Shown piece by piece: positions 23,151 through 33,225 of a stretch of DNA of 64,000 nucleotides. Made by a program: the position numbers and the translations under genes. The DNA comes from Tubiluchus corallicola (Eukaryota; Priapulida; Priapulimorpha; Priapulimorphida; Tubiluchidae), in assembly GCA_030141605.1 (NCBI GenBank), contig JAQGDQ010000682.1, positions 1 through 64,000 of the forward strand, given 5' to 3'. Within the stretch, counting starts at the first letter, position 1. Each line of letters begins with the position of its first letter. The notes below the pieces were generated by a model. That model searched no databases. It was not told the DNA's origin and was given only the letters and a program-made list of their open reading frames with translations.

Positions 23151-23223
23151 ATATTTGAATGAACACTTTAAACATATGGCATTTATGAGAGATTTTCTCT
23201 GATCCGATAGTTCCTTGAAATTA

Positions 23224-23463
23224 CATGAAAGAATTATTACCACACAAACACAACTTCACGTTCGCGTCCCTAGTTCCTCGCTGTTACATGCATTTCGTCA
23301 TTCGCTAGTTAGACGGGCACAAGCGTCTGCATTTCGGAAACGCATTGCACAAAAAATAGGTTCTGTACCTCTCATTACAGATGCGTTAGTTTGTGACGAA
23401 CTGCGCATGTTCAACAGCTCATGCGAAAGCACAGCACAGTTGGTCTCGCATGCCATTAATTAA
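23224..23463 (+). repeat. Dispersed coding-like fragment, copy B
   Basis: Open for about 80 codons (RVPSSSLLHAFRHSLVRRAQ.. FRKRIAQK), ending TAA near 23463. It is homologous to 13643-13870 in the same frame. Base composition is less AT-rich than the surroundings. Product not recognised. Confidence 0.55.
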
Positions 23464-23822
23464 TATTTTAATCTATTATTTAAATATCTTAATCCCATTG
23501 GTTGAAACAGAACATTATGTGAAACTAACAGCATTTAGTAGGAATTTCAAAATCAAACATTTGAATTCATTGTGACTGAAAAGAGATACCATATTCCAAA
23601 AACATCACATAAACAGGCACTTAATATACAACTAATTTTTTTCCAGCTGATCGTTTTTTGATAGAACAAGTACTGTTACATTTTCTAATGACTTTTACAC
23701 TTTACTGAAAGTTTTTAATAAAGCATAATGTTCAATAAAAAATACAAGCTTATGCAAGCAATTGTTATCTAACATAAATTTTGCACCACCATATATTTAG
23801 CAAAGCATGAATAGTAAAATGA

Positions 23823-24083
23823 CAACACTGGAACTGGAACTATATTTCACATTACTTACACTAGTTACATGTTACCAACACTTGAAATATATTTGACATT
23901 ACCTACACTGGTTATATGTTACCAACACTGGAACTATGTTTCACATTACCTACACTGGTTACATGTTACCAACACTGGAACTATACTTCATGTTACCTAT
24001 GCTGGCTTCATATTACCTACACTGGCTACATGCTACCAACACTGGAACTACACTTCACGTTACCTACACTGATTACATGTTAC
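23823..24083. repeat. 47-bp minisatellite at the end of receptor copy 6
   Basis: About 5.5 units of the 47-bp repeat, one of them shortened. The final partial unit contains the receptor stop codon at 24060-24062. Confidence 0.93.
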
Positions 24084-25016
24084 TAAAGAAGTAAAGATTT
24101 TCTTCATTTCATTTCTAAAATCTTCTAGTTTTGCTGAATATAAAAACACATTGGCTAGTGAGTTAAAATAGGTAGGAATTAAAAAATAGTAATATGTGTG
24201 TTTATTAATAAAAACTGACTCTCCAAAGAGAAAAATTACTGCTTGGACTACCATGAAAGGGGTGTAGCATATGTAAAACATGCCAATAGTCAATGCAAGA
24301 GTTTTTGCAAACTTGATTTTTGTTGGAAGATCTGACGTTGCACGTTGAGACGATGAATAAGGTGCATTCTCAATTTCCCTCTTCTGTCTTAAAGCTATTT
24401 TCAGTATTTTGACATCCAAATACAGCAAGGCAAACATCATGGGTGGAAGAATTAAACATATTGTAAATGCTATTAAGCTCACAAGAACCCCATGCATCGG
24501 AGGAATGCACATGTATGAAATGTCCACCGTAAAGTAGTATATAAAACAATATGCAACAGTTAGTGTAAACGAAAGACCCCATAATGTTATTATAGTTAGT
24601 ATAACTTTGCGATCAGACATCAATTCATGATAACGTAGCGGGTAGACTATACTAATATATCTCTCTGTTGTAGCAAAACAATAAAATACAAAAGAAGAAC
24701 CCAGGACGAGTTCAGTAACATTAAACCATATACTGCAAAATGCAACAGAGTCTGCTATCTTCCAATCACTTAAATCAAGTATAATAAGTACGAATAGGTA
24801 TATTCCCACAATCATATCCGAAAAAGCCAAGTTGCACAAAATATAGTACAGCGGCGTATGTAGTGCGTGTGATTTAACAATGGTACAAATCACAACAATG
24901 TTTGCTAACACAATGGCAAACGCCAGCAAAAACAATGATGCCACAATTACTGGATGTTCCACTGTAGCTTGAGTAGTAATGTTCCAAGATGTGTTTTTAA
25001 AAATATTTTCCATCAT
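24060..25016 (-). CDS. Class A (rhodopsin-like) GPCR, copy 6
   Basis: Single-exon receptor of 318 residues with ATG at 25016. It is a near-duplicate of copy 5. I count five substitutions before the tail: NIS to NIT in the N-terminus, two in ECL2 (CIPLTHG to CIPPMHG), and two in the third intracellular loop (NSSSQCA to YSSSQRA). It keeps Asp in TM2 (NLAFSDMIVG), ERY at the end of TM3, CYTP in TM6 and NVFLY in TM7. The protein ends CNQCR, read from the first bases of the 47-bp array. Because substitutions are so few, assembly of these two loci from short reads would be difficult; the differing array lengths argue that both are real. Confidence 0.92.
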   Translation of the reverse strand: MMENIFKNTSWNITTQATVEHPVIVASLFLLAFAIVLANIVVICTIVKSHALHTPLYYILCNLAFSDMIVGIYLFVLIILDLSDWKIADSVAFCSIWFNVTELVLGSSFVFYCFATTERYISIVYPLRYHELMSDRKVILTIITLWGLSFTLTVAYCFIYYFTVDISYMCIPPMHGVLVSLIAFTICLILPPMMFALLYLDVKILKIALRQKREIENAPYSSSQRATSDLPTKIKFAKTLALTIGMFYICYTPFMVVQAVIFLFGESVFINKHTYYYFLIPTYFNSLANVFLYSAKLEDFRNEMKKIFTSLVTCNQCR

Positions 25017-25080
25017 AGTGGAATATATCCTTTCGATATATCATTTTGAAAACAAAAAGAGATGGACATTATAATAGTAA

Positions 25081-26164
25081 ATTCTCACTAAGAATAATAC
25101 TAATAAATAAGAGAATATTGTAGAAATAACAACAGAACAACTTCTTGTGTTTGATAACATAAGCCAATGCTCAAAAACTAATGGTTAATAGCATCAAAAA
25201 TGCAGCTGCATGCAGCTAACAACACAAACACAATTTCTATGATAACATAGTGCAAAAAAGCTGACGAGATAAAAAGTAACAGCATCAACACAAATAACCT
25301 AATTAATTAATGGCCTACAGAGGAATGGACCTTTCATACATGTTACAGTTGTCATAACAAATTACCTCAGCATCAGTGCATTTAGATGTATAACAGACAT
25401 TATTAATAACTAAGTAAATATCAGGCAACAATGGGATCACGTTTACTATGAATACGATTGACTGACAGTTGATCTGAACAAAACTGCAGTTTAACATTAA
25501 ACTAAGTATTCCAAACCAACCTAAAAGAGGAGATGTTAACAGAGTGAACTCTGATAAAATTACTTCAGCTCTGGTATTGATCTTAGGAACTAATACCGAA
25601 CTGACAGATGAATGTTCTTCAAAAGAGTTACATTTTTGTGGCAAATGGTTAGATAAAAATGAAAACAGAACTGTTTGGCAGATTAGCAGCCATATGTGTT
25701 GATTGCTAAACAATGTTGAAGAATTTAGATGATGGATACGGAATCCTTTTGCTCTAATCAAATTTTACTCGCAGGTTTTAATTGTTGACATACGGAAATT
25801 AATTACCCATTGATTCCCGATTGATTACTGAACACGCATTGTTCCTGTGACAGTATTTCCGGAATGGAAGACGCCAACGACGACAACAACTGACATCAGC
25901 ACCAGAAGCAGTGACATCATATTGAGATAAAACGAGATATACAATTTTTAGAAAGTGTATTTTAGTTCAAATTAGCAACCCTGTGATATGCGTTAACCGA
26001 AAAACAGATATACTTACCTTAATGATAAAATTCAAAATGATTACAAAAGTTACAAGTTCCTCTAATAGCAAAAAACTAATCAAAGTTTATCCACCTCGGC
26101 TCTACTGACAGGTTAAGCAAGATTTAATTTCTTCACCCAATTTCTAGTAGCCAATAAAGCAAGA
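25081..26164. other. Unassigned DNA between receptor copies 6 and 7
   Basis: A 148-codon open frame on the minus strand (25315-25761) matches nothing I recognise and shows no receptor motif, so I do not call it a gene. No element ends seen. Confidence 0.4.
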
Positions 26165-27300
26165 TTTTATTTTTTCACATTATTTCTAAAGTCATCAAGA
26201 TTAGCTGAGAAAAGAAAAACATTGGCTATTGATTTAACGTACGCTGGGGAAAAAACAAAAGTAGTGTTCACTTGTTAACAGGGGTGTATCCAGACTTTAC
26301 GTCGCACTAGGCTGGTAGTTTTGTCCCGCCAATGTCTATTGTGAATTTAAGTTGTTTATGTAATTATCAGATTAAACAATTACTTGTGACATACTAGAAA
26401 CAGTATAGAGCTTATATTCAAGCAGGCTGCACAACTGCTTGTTTTGTAATACATTGCACCTGTTTGTTAAGTGGCATTTATATAGAAGCTGCCCTCTGTA
26501 ACTGCCTGCTGTGTATTATAAAATGCGCCCTTTACATGAATATGAAAAGATACATTCTGAGGAGAATAAGAATTTTTTCTAAAATGTGACATCCTCAAAC
26601 TTTGACGCCCTAAGCCGTTGCCTAGTTAGCTTATTGGTTAATACGCCCCTGCCTGTTAATAACAACCAATTCACCACATAAGAAAAACGCAGCAGAAGCT
26701 ATTAGCATTGGTGCATAGAACACCCAGAATAAACCCACAGCCAAGGTAAGTCCTGTCATACTTGAGTGTAATCCGAAGCCTCCATGTTCCTTCAGACGTG
26801 GAATTACTTACATGAAATGTATTTCTCTCATCTGTCTTAAAACTGTTTTCCATGATTTTTATGTACACAAATCAATGCAGACAAATGAGTGCAACATGTA
26901 CAATTATCATCATGTATACTGCTACATTGACAACTGTGTGCAATAGTTTAGAAAGGCAATTATAAAGAAAGTTTACACTAGCAGAGTATAGTAAATAATA
27001 GCAGATAAACGATGGGATGATGAAGAGCCATATTGACAGTAAGTCATATTTCACTCTACATTCAGACATCAGAATATGAAAGCGAAGGAGAAGAATGATG
27101 CTGACATCTCTCTCCATAGTAGCTAAGAAATAAAATACACTAGACGATGCAACCAAACCGAAAGAGAACAGGGACCAAATATCACAAAATGTGACAATCA
27201 CTGTGCTAAAGTGAACCATGTCAAATACAGAATATATTATTACGCAGATTCCAATGAGTAAACAACAAATGGCCAAATTGCATACGATATAATATATTCA
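26165..27300 (-). pseudogene. Broken class A GPCR, copy 7, split by a hAT-type insertion
   Basis: Read right to left. TM2 starts abruptly at about 27300 (YYIVCNLAICCLLIG), so the N-terminus and TM1 are lost. TM3 with a damaged ERDVSI in place of ERYISI follows, then TM4 and part of ECL2 (to about 26880), each recognisable. After a frameshift, TM6 reads LFWVFYAPMLIASAAFFL and continues GELVVIN (about 26660-26755). A 373-bp transposon interrupts it at 26279-26651. Beyond it, TM7 and helix 8 read VNTTFVFSPAYVKSIANVF and then FSANLDDFRNNVKK, with a stop at about 26165. TM7 is of the same ANVF type as the rest of the cluster. Truncation, frameshifts and insertion make it a pseudogene. Confidence 0.88.
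26279..26651. mobile_element. hAT-type MITE inserted in receptor copy 7
   Basis: The ends are CAGGGGTGTA and the complement of CAGGGGCGTA. It is flanked by CTTGTTAA (26271-26278) and CCTGTTAA (26652-26659), an 8-bp target duplication with one mismatch. No coding capacity. Removing it rejoins ECL3 to TM7 of the receptor pseudogene. Confidence 0.85.
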
Positions 27301-27489
27301 ATTCAATTCAATTAATTTCATTTTTCTCCACAAAATGTATCAATTTTCGTGCTATAGGTTTTACACGTCAAATGTAGACCTGCGTTAAGTCAAATGTAGA
27401 TACATACAGTTACCAGACTCCATCCACTGAGATAAAAAAAGTGATGACACTATTCCTCTTCTTTTCATCATTTTTCTTCAATTCCTCTT

Positions 27490-27850
27490 TTTGTCTGTTG
27501 TAGACATTGAGGCATTATCATTTATTACAGCTTTCCACTCAGTCCTATCTGCAGCTAACAGCATAAGTTTGGCTCTTAAATCTAAATTTGCTTGTAGTTG
27601 TTGAATATTTTAGGTATCCAAGTAGTTTTTGGTTTGCCAAATGGTTTTTTCAAATTTTTAATCTTTTAAGGCAATTCTTTCTGGTATTTCACTAGGTAAT
27701 CTAAGGAGATGTCTTAACCGTCTCGATCTTCTGAGCTTGACTTTTGAACTTCAAGGAATCACTTTCTGTGTACCGTACAAATCTTCATCTTTTATTATGA
27801 ATGACCATCTTATCTTCAAGAATTTCCTATATAGTACACCATACAGAGTC
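27490..27850 (-). pseudogene. Non-LTR retrotransposon ORF2 3'-end remnant
   Basis: On the minus strand, broken frames read RSRRLRHLLRLPSEIPERIA, then KPFGKPKTTWIPKI, then DLRAKLMLLAADRTEWKAVI. The 'rPfGrPktrW ... A.DRt.WR..i' ending is typical of the C-terminus of LINE ORF2 proteins. Stops and frameshifts show it is dead. Its right edge lies between receptor copies 7 and 8. Confidence 0.8.
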
Positions 27851-28189
27851 ATGCACACTTATGCGACTACAACAGTAATTATTACCTGACTACAATAATC
27901 AAATATTAATACACTAGAAAGGTTTCTGGGCAACGTATGAGTGGAATACACAGAATATAATGTTTATGCCAGTGCTTTTGAAATTTTGTTATACATGACT
28001 TGCTTCCAAAATACAAATACAAGATGATCACTATCTGATGTGCTCCCCCATATTGCATTTACTCCCAAAGCAGAAATTTATAAATTACGAAAAGTCAGTT
28101 TTCACACATAAGTGCGACAACAACATAATTTGCATGACACGGGTAAAATAGAGCACATTTGATACACATTCGTTTGTTTAGCAACTTAA
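27851..28189. other. 3' flank of receptor copy 8
   Basis: No recognisable feature; no minisatellite here, unlike downstream of copies 2-6. Confidence 0.4.
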
Positions 28190-29143
28190 TTAGCAGCAGG
28201 ATTTTAATTTACACGTTAGTGCAAAGGAAATGCTTTTCTTAATTTCATTCCTGAAATCCTCGAGTTTTACAGTGTAGACGAAAACATTAGCAAGTGAATT
28301 CACATAAGGTGGAATGAAGAACCAGTAGTACGTTACTTTGTTAACAAGTTTAGATTCACCGTTGAGAGACATGAGAACAGTAGCGACAAGCATTGGCGTG
28401 TAACACATACAAAACAGGCCCACGGTTAAACCAAGAGTCTTTGCAAATTTCATCTTAGTATGAAACTCCGTAGAGGAAGGACTCGGCTCAAGAGACAAGA
28501 TACGAATCTCTCTCGTTTGTCTGATTGCTACTTTAATGATTCTCAGGTAGAAATACATCTGCCCTAAGATTACCACGGGGCTTATGATCAGGATGAGGAC
28601 TGCCATCACTTTTACGTACGTGCATTGTGGAGCTGGTATGCATTTGTACAGCGTTTCTACGGTAAGATAATACAACACGTAACAGGTAACCGAGAATGCA
28701 AATATGTACGACCACAGTAATATGATTATAGCCTTAACTCGACGATCGGACATCAGCACGTGGTAGCGAAGAGGATAAATGATGCTGATGTACCTCTCCA
28801 CGGCAGCGAAACAGTAGAAGGTGATAGACGCTCCTACTGATGCGTAGGTGAAGATAAACCAGAATGCGCAGATGCCGACGTGAACTGTTTTCATGTTGAC
28901 CACGTGAAGTACGACGGTCTGTATTAACAGGTAAATACCGATGATGAAGTCACAGACGGACAAGTTGCAGAGAATATAATACAGCGGAGTGTGTAAGGAC
29001 TGCGATCTGACTATAGTGACAATTACAAGGGCATTCGTTACGATGATGACAACGCCCAGAAGACAAGAAAATACGTCGATGAACAGGTCCAAGGGACTCT
29101 GATTGTGATTATGCAGCGTAGTGTTTTCCAGAAAAGATTCCAT
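28190..29143 (-). CDS. Class A (rhodopsin-like) GPCR, copy 8
   Basis: Single-exon receptor of 317 residues from the ATG at 29143. An in-frame ATG at 29158 would add five residues (MLLVT). N-terminal NTT glycosylation site. TM2 keeps Asp (D65 in NLSVCDFIIG), and TM3 ends ERY (116-118) followed by ISIIYPLRYH. ECL2 Cys lies in LYKCIPAP, TM6 reads FCMCYTPM, and TM7 reads NSLANVFVY with Val in place of Pro. The helix-8 region DFRNEIKKS leads to a tail with three cysteines. The third codon positions are richer in G and C than in copies 5 and 6, which suggests an older, well maintained gene. Subfamily as the rest of the cluster; ligand unknown. Confidence 0.92.
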   Translation of the reverse strand: MESFLENTTLHNHNQSPLDLFIDVFSCLLGVVIIVTNALVIVTIVRSQSLHTPLYYILCNLSVCDFIIGIYLLIQTVVLHVVNMKTVHVGICAFWFIFTYASVGASITFYCFAAVERYISIIYPLRYHVLMSDRRVKAIIILLWSYIFAFSVTCYVLYYLTVETLYKCIPAPQCTYVKVMAVLILIISPVVILGQMYFYLRIIKVAIRQTREIRILSLEPSPSSTEFHTKMKFAKTLGLTVGLFCMCYTPMLVATVLMSLNGESKLVNKVTYYWFFIPPYVNSLANVFVYTVKLEDFRNEIKKSISFALTCKLKSCC

Positions 29144-30224
29144 TGTTACCAGCAACATCAATCCGGAAAAAATGGGAATGGTTATCCTCTTAAAAAACAA
29201 AAAATGCTCCTCGGTTTTTGCCAGTTGTATTTGAAAGTTTTAAGTCATAACTTGTGATAACCTTGTGCAGATAAGATTAGTTACTTCACTGTATAATAAA
29301 TTTCAAATTACAAATAAGATAGTTTACTACACGTGAGACAAAATGAAACAATGCCGATGTGGGTACTAAGTAACAATAGCTTTCTCTCGCTTCAGCAAAA
29401 AAACATAGAGCACTTCCTCGTCACTGATTCTTCTACTAGCAGAGGACCTTATAAAGCAACACTGTTAACTGTTTACATAAGCGAGATGGCATGTTTCCCC
29501 AACAATAATGTGCATAAGAGTCTTTTAGTTTTTCAGGTTGCGTCGTAATGCGTTTGGCGAGAACTCAACGCGACTAATGACAGAGTGACATCCGTGTGAG
29601 CCCATTTATCAAAAGACACGTTAGGTGCCATTACTCGTTCAGTTCTGACAATGGTTACACAAACTTTTGCTTGAAAATGTTTCTTCTCTCAATGCATTTA
29701 GTTGTTGTCTTTCGTGAAATTTGAAGTGAGAGAATGCCTTGTTAAGTCTGACCATTATCACATAAGAGATAAACATAAACAAATACATAAAAAAATAAAC
29801 AATGTGTTCATATGTTGTGAATTGATTTCGTTTACTGAGACCAGCTATAAAATTCTATTGAGAAATCTTAAAACAGCTAAAACCAAAGAAACTTTAATTT
29901 AACAGCTATTTGAACAGCTTTCTGTTTGTACGGAATTGTGATATTCTTTATAATTGCATTTCTTCTATTATTGGCCAAAGTGGGTATTCTTTGAGATTTA
30001 GATAAAAGGTAAACAAGAGAATGTTTATAAAGAAATCACATAAAAAGCATGTCCGACTGATACAACAATAGGATTTATGCAGGATGGGTAGCGCTGACTT
30101 TTGACTTTGCCTTATGTTGGTTTTGTCTATGCAAGTACATGTTTTTTAGATAGAAAATACACCATGGTTCATATTTGTCTGCATATATATATTTTTTTAT
30201 TGAAATATTTATATGGAGCTCAAA
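29144..30224. other. Upstream flank of receptor copy 8, unassigned
   Basis: No gene recognised. The promoter of copy 8 should lie in the left part, with no motif I can assign. Confidence 0.4.
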
Positions 30225-30700
30225 ACCTAGCCACTGGGGGGGGGGCAAGCCAGCCAGTGCCGCTCCCAAGCCCGGATAAATAGGGAGGGTTATGGTCAGG
30301 AAGGGCGTCCGCCTGTAAAAACAGAGCCAAAACCTTCTATGAATGAGTCGGTGAGTGCAAAGAAGTGGTCAGACCCGCTCTAATCTATGGGCTGGAAGCA
30401 GCTTCTCTAAAGAAGACCGAAGAGAAGAAAATGGGTGTGGTGGAGATGAGGATGTTGAGATGGATGGTGGGAATAACAAGAAGAGATAAAATTAGAAATA
30501 ATAATATCAGAGGAACGGTAAAAGTAGTGGAAGCCTCGCAAGATTGCGATGGTATGGACACCTGAAAAGAAGAGTCGGTGAAGATCATGTGGGAAGGGAA
30601 GACATAAATGAACATATGGTCAACAACAGGAATGCGTGGAGAAGACTCAATGACAACGGCGACCCCGAATAGGGAAAAGCTGGGAAGAAGAATATTTATA
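30225..30700 (+). pseudogene. RTE-like non-LTR retrotransposon 3' fragment
   Basis: From 30365 the plus strand reads VRPALIYGLEAASLKKTEEK, then VEMRMLRWMVGITRRDKIRN and IRGTVKVVEAS. After a frameshift, RLRWYGHLKRR and VGEDHVGRE follow. This is the conserved C-terminal region of RTE-type ORF2. Just upstream, the segment around CCCAAGCCCGGATAAAT with AGGAAGGGCGTCCGCC resembles the junction sequence shared by many RTE LINEs and their SINE partners. One frameshift near 30540 plus 5' truncation makes it inactive. Confidence 0.85.
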
Positions 30701-30999
30701 TGGAGCTCAAATAAAAACTTGAAAAATCTGTGCTAATTTGAAGATTAAAAGAAATGATACCAGCCAATTAAATGAAATTTTTTCTACCTGTAAGTTTATC
30801 ACAGTTGATAAACAGCAAAGTTTATATAGTTATACTAACTTACAAAGCAGGAAAGGTAACGTTAAAGAAATATACATAATTAATATTTATTTAATACCAA
30901 TGAGTTATGAATTAAGAAGAATTATGAACAGCTCCTGCATCTTAACTAAAAACAACATTTGAAATATTTTCATATTATTTTTTCATAAACTAGCTTTAA

Positions 31000-31415
31000 A
31001 ACACAGTTTGCATCTTTATTCTGCTAAAATGTATATTCGTTATCGGATTTGAAAAAGGCGCAGTACATGAAAAATCATCCTGTCTTCCTTTAAATCTATG
31101 CTCTGACAGACAAGTATGATAATAAAAAGGATGTACAATACTAATGTATCGTAACGGCAGCAAATCCATAGAATGCAAAAGAAAAACCCGCCATACAGCA
31201 AACTAATACAAACCACAGGCCACAATAAATAGATGACATGTGATATAAACTGCTAGAACATCACTGCAAAACATATAAGTAACTAAAGTGCTTCGTGTGC
31301 AGTATTGCATACGATCACAGGACATTTTACAATATCTGTGATGATAATAAAATCTGTTACAGTAACCGCTATGATAACTATCGATAAGGACAACTTATAA
31401 TCGACAAGAATTATT
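31000..31415 (-). pseudogene. Class A GPCR remnant, copy 9
   Basis: Degraded receptor pieces in several frames. TM1 reads LSLSIVIIAVTVTDFIIITD (about 31320-31400). TM3 reads GGFSFAFYGFAAV and, after a frameshift, RYISIVHPFYYHTCLSEHRF, the DRY/ICL2 region of this family (about 31080-31185). TM2 is largely lost, and nothing after TM4 is recognisable. The 3' side ends in unassigned DNA; the 5' side meets a MITE-like repeat at about 31615. Confidence 0.75.
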
Positions 31416-31614
31416 TCAATCCCAATTTATTAAGGAAATAAAAAGCTGAAAAACCGTGCATTAGTCAATATGAAACGCAGCAGCATGAACTCACACAATC
31501 TACGGTACATCTAACCAACAGATGCAGAAGGAAGGACACCAAATTTCTAATTTTCTAGTATGCAATAAAACAATGTCATAGAGATACTTTTAATTAACCA
31601 AAACAATTGCTACA

Positions 31615-32030
31615 ATAAGCCTTTTTGCAGTTTTGATGTGCGCACACGCAGCTCCTGTAGGTCAAAGGTTAAGTGAACCCCAGCAATGTGTCAGCACTAC
31701 AACCATCACGTAGCATGTTGGTAGGTAAAGCAAAGCCGCCTGCTGTGCGAGTTCAGTAACTTCAACTGTTTTACATGGACTTTCTTAATTATGCATTAAT
31801 ATGTGGGTAGAGTGATTTACTAGCAAGGTCTTGCTTGGGAAGAAGAAAAAATGAACTAGGTAAGGTCATAGTGAGCTGATAAAACTCTTACTATTACAAC
31901 AGCTTGCGCAGTAAGGCATTGTCAAGGGTAAACAAACGCGTTGTCTGGTATACTTAACCTTTGATCTTTTCACGATGAATCGCTGGAACTGTGACAAGGC
32001 TTATTCAGCAAAGGATCTTAACTGTGATGC
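31615..32030. mobile_element. MITE-like dispersed repeat, copy B (inverted relative to copy A)
   Basis: Reverse-orientation relative of about 11585-12000, with the paired blocks GGTCAAAGGTTAAGTG and CTTAACCTTTGATC at its ends. Exact ends unresolved. Confidence 0.6.
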
Positions 32031-32138
32031 ATCAGAAATAGCAGGTTAAAAGTATAAAAGTATTTCTTAAAAGTATAAGGTTTCGAGTTCAATTCTTGGC
32101 ACATTGCTATTTTCCAGTATTCCATTTGTCGAACGAAT

Positions 32139-32744
32139 TACCGTATATGCTCGCATATAAGCCGAATTTAGAACTATAAAATACAATACTGAAATCAGGG
32201 GGTCGGCTTATATGCGCATGAAACAAAATGAACACAAGGACAGACACTAATGCCAATTAGTGTCTCGGCTAAGTGTTATTTTGCAAGCCCTCAAGATTGC
32301 ACAAGACAATAAATATGAAGGGTTCACTGCTTCCACAGGTTGGTGTACACGTTTTCTGAACAGACACTCTATAAGTTTGAGACAGAGACGATGAGGGTGG
32401 AAGTGACAATGATTTTGAAGGTTTCTAATTATTTTTAAGAACACTACGTTAAATTATAAACAGAAATGTTATAATTTTTTGTGAATAAATAGAAAACAAA
32501 ATATTTTCTTCTTTATTCATATCAAAATGTATAATTTCTTATATTTCTTCTAGTATGTAACATAAAAGTAAGCATTTTACATCTTTATAGTAAAAAATTT
32601 CTATGAACCAAAAATACCCAATTAACAAAATGTGACAAAAAGGGATCAATTTTGTTGACTGGGTATGGAGTAAAAAGTTTTTGCAAAAACTGGCCATTTT
32701 AAAGCAGTTTTAGGGGGTCGGCTTATATGCGAGTATATACGGTA
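32139..32744. mobile_element. pogo/Tigger-like element with CENP-B-type DNA-binding remnant
   Basis: Inverted ends TACCGTATATGCTCGCATAT and TACCGTATATACTCGCATAT, each with the TA target dinucleotide. Internally (32284-32385, plus strand) one frame reads LKIAQDNKYEGFTASTGWCT and then RFLNRHSISLRQ. That is the pattern of the Tc5/CENP-B helix-turn-helix (F.AS.GW..RF..RH..S.R) of pogo-type transposases. The catalytic DDE domain is absent, so this is a deletion derivative. Confidence 0.85.
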
Positions 32745-32773
32745 GTTGTCAGGTATCATGGGGTAATTATTGT

Positions 32774-33147
32774 TACACTCATATCTCGGCTTGCCGGACT
32801 TCACTTTTATGGAAATCGGAAAAATCGGACAAAGTCTGGACAGTTAAAACTTAAAAATCCCGCATATCTGTTGTTTCGCGAACTGACCGCCGATTTGGCT
32901 AGTCGTCACTTTGTTTGCATTATTACATCTTTGCATCCAAGCAGCGTGCAACAACACGTGTGTAGCTTGTATGTCAGCAGCGGGCCATACTAAATGTTTT
33001 TGAGACAATTATGCGATTGACTCTACATAACTGTGAGTCTAATATACAGCGCCTACTGCATTAGCTTAGTATCAATAAATACGGACAATCGTCAAATTCG
33101 GACAGACGTCCCTCCACTTTTGTCCGGCAAACCGAGTTATGAGTGTA
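32774..33147. mobile_element. Tigger-like MITE (374 bp)
   Basis: Inverted ends TACACTCATATCTCGGCTTG and TACACTCATAACTCGGTTTG with TA at both borders. It starts 29 bp after the previous pogo-like element. No coding capacity. Confidence 0.85.
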
Positions 33148-33225
33148 TATAGATGGTTGGGTTTATCAGTTATAATCATTTTTAGATGGTGCGACCATGT
33201 AAATGACAAACAAATTTTTCAAACA

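Larger units (their letters stand above)
23480..25080. repeat. Segmental duplication, unit D (47-bp array + receptor copy 6)
   Basis: Partner of 20300-22260, with a much shorter 47-bp array (23823-24083). Confidence 0.85.

Noticed and set aside
25315-25761. 148-codon minus-strand open frame
   Set aside because: No domain, receptor motif or splice context recognised. Composition fits chance in AT-rich DNA, though a lineage-specific gene cannot be excluded.
32040-32115. tRNA-like sequence with a GGTTTCGAGTTCAATTC box
   Set aside because: Only a loose B-box and A-box match; no cloverleaf with paired acceptor stem could be built.
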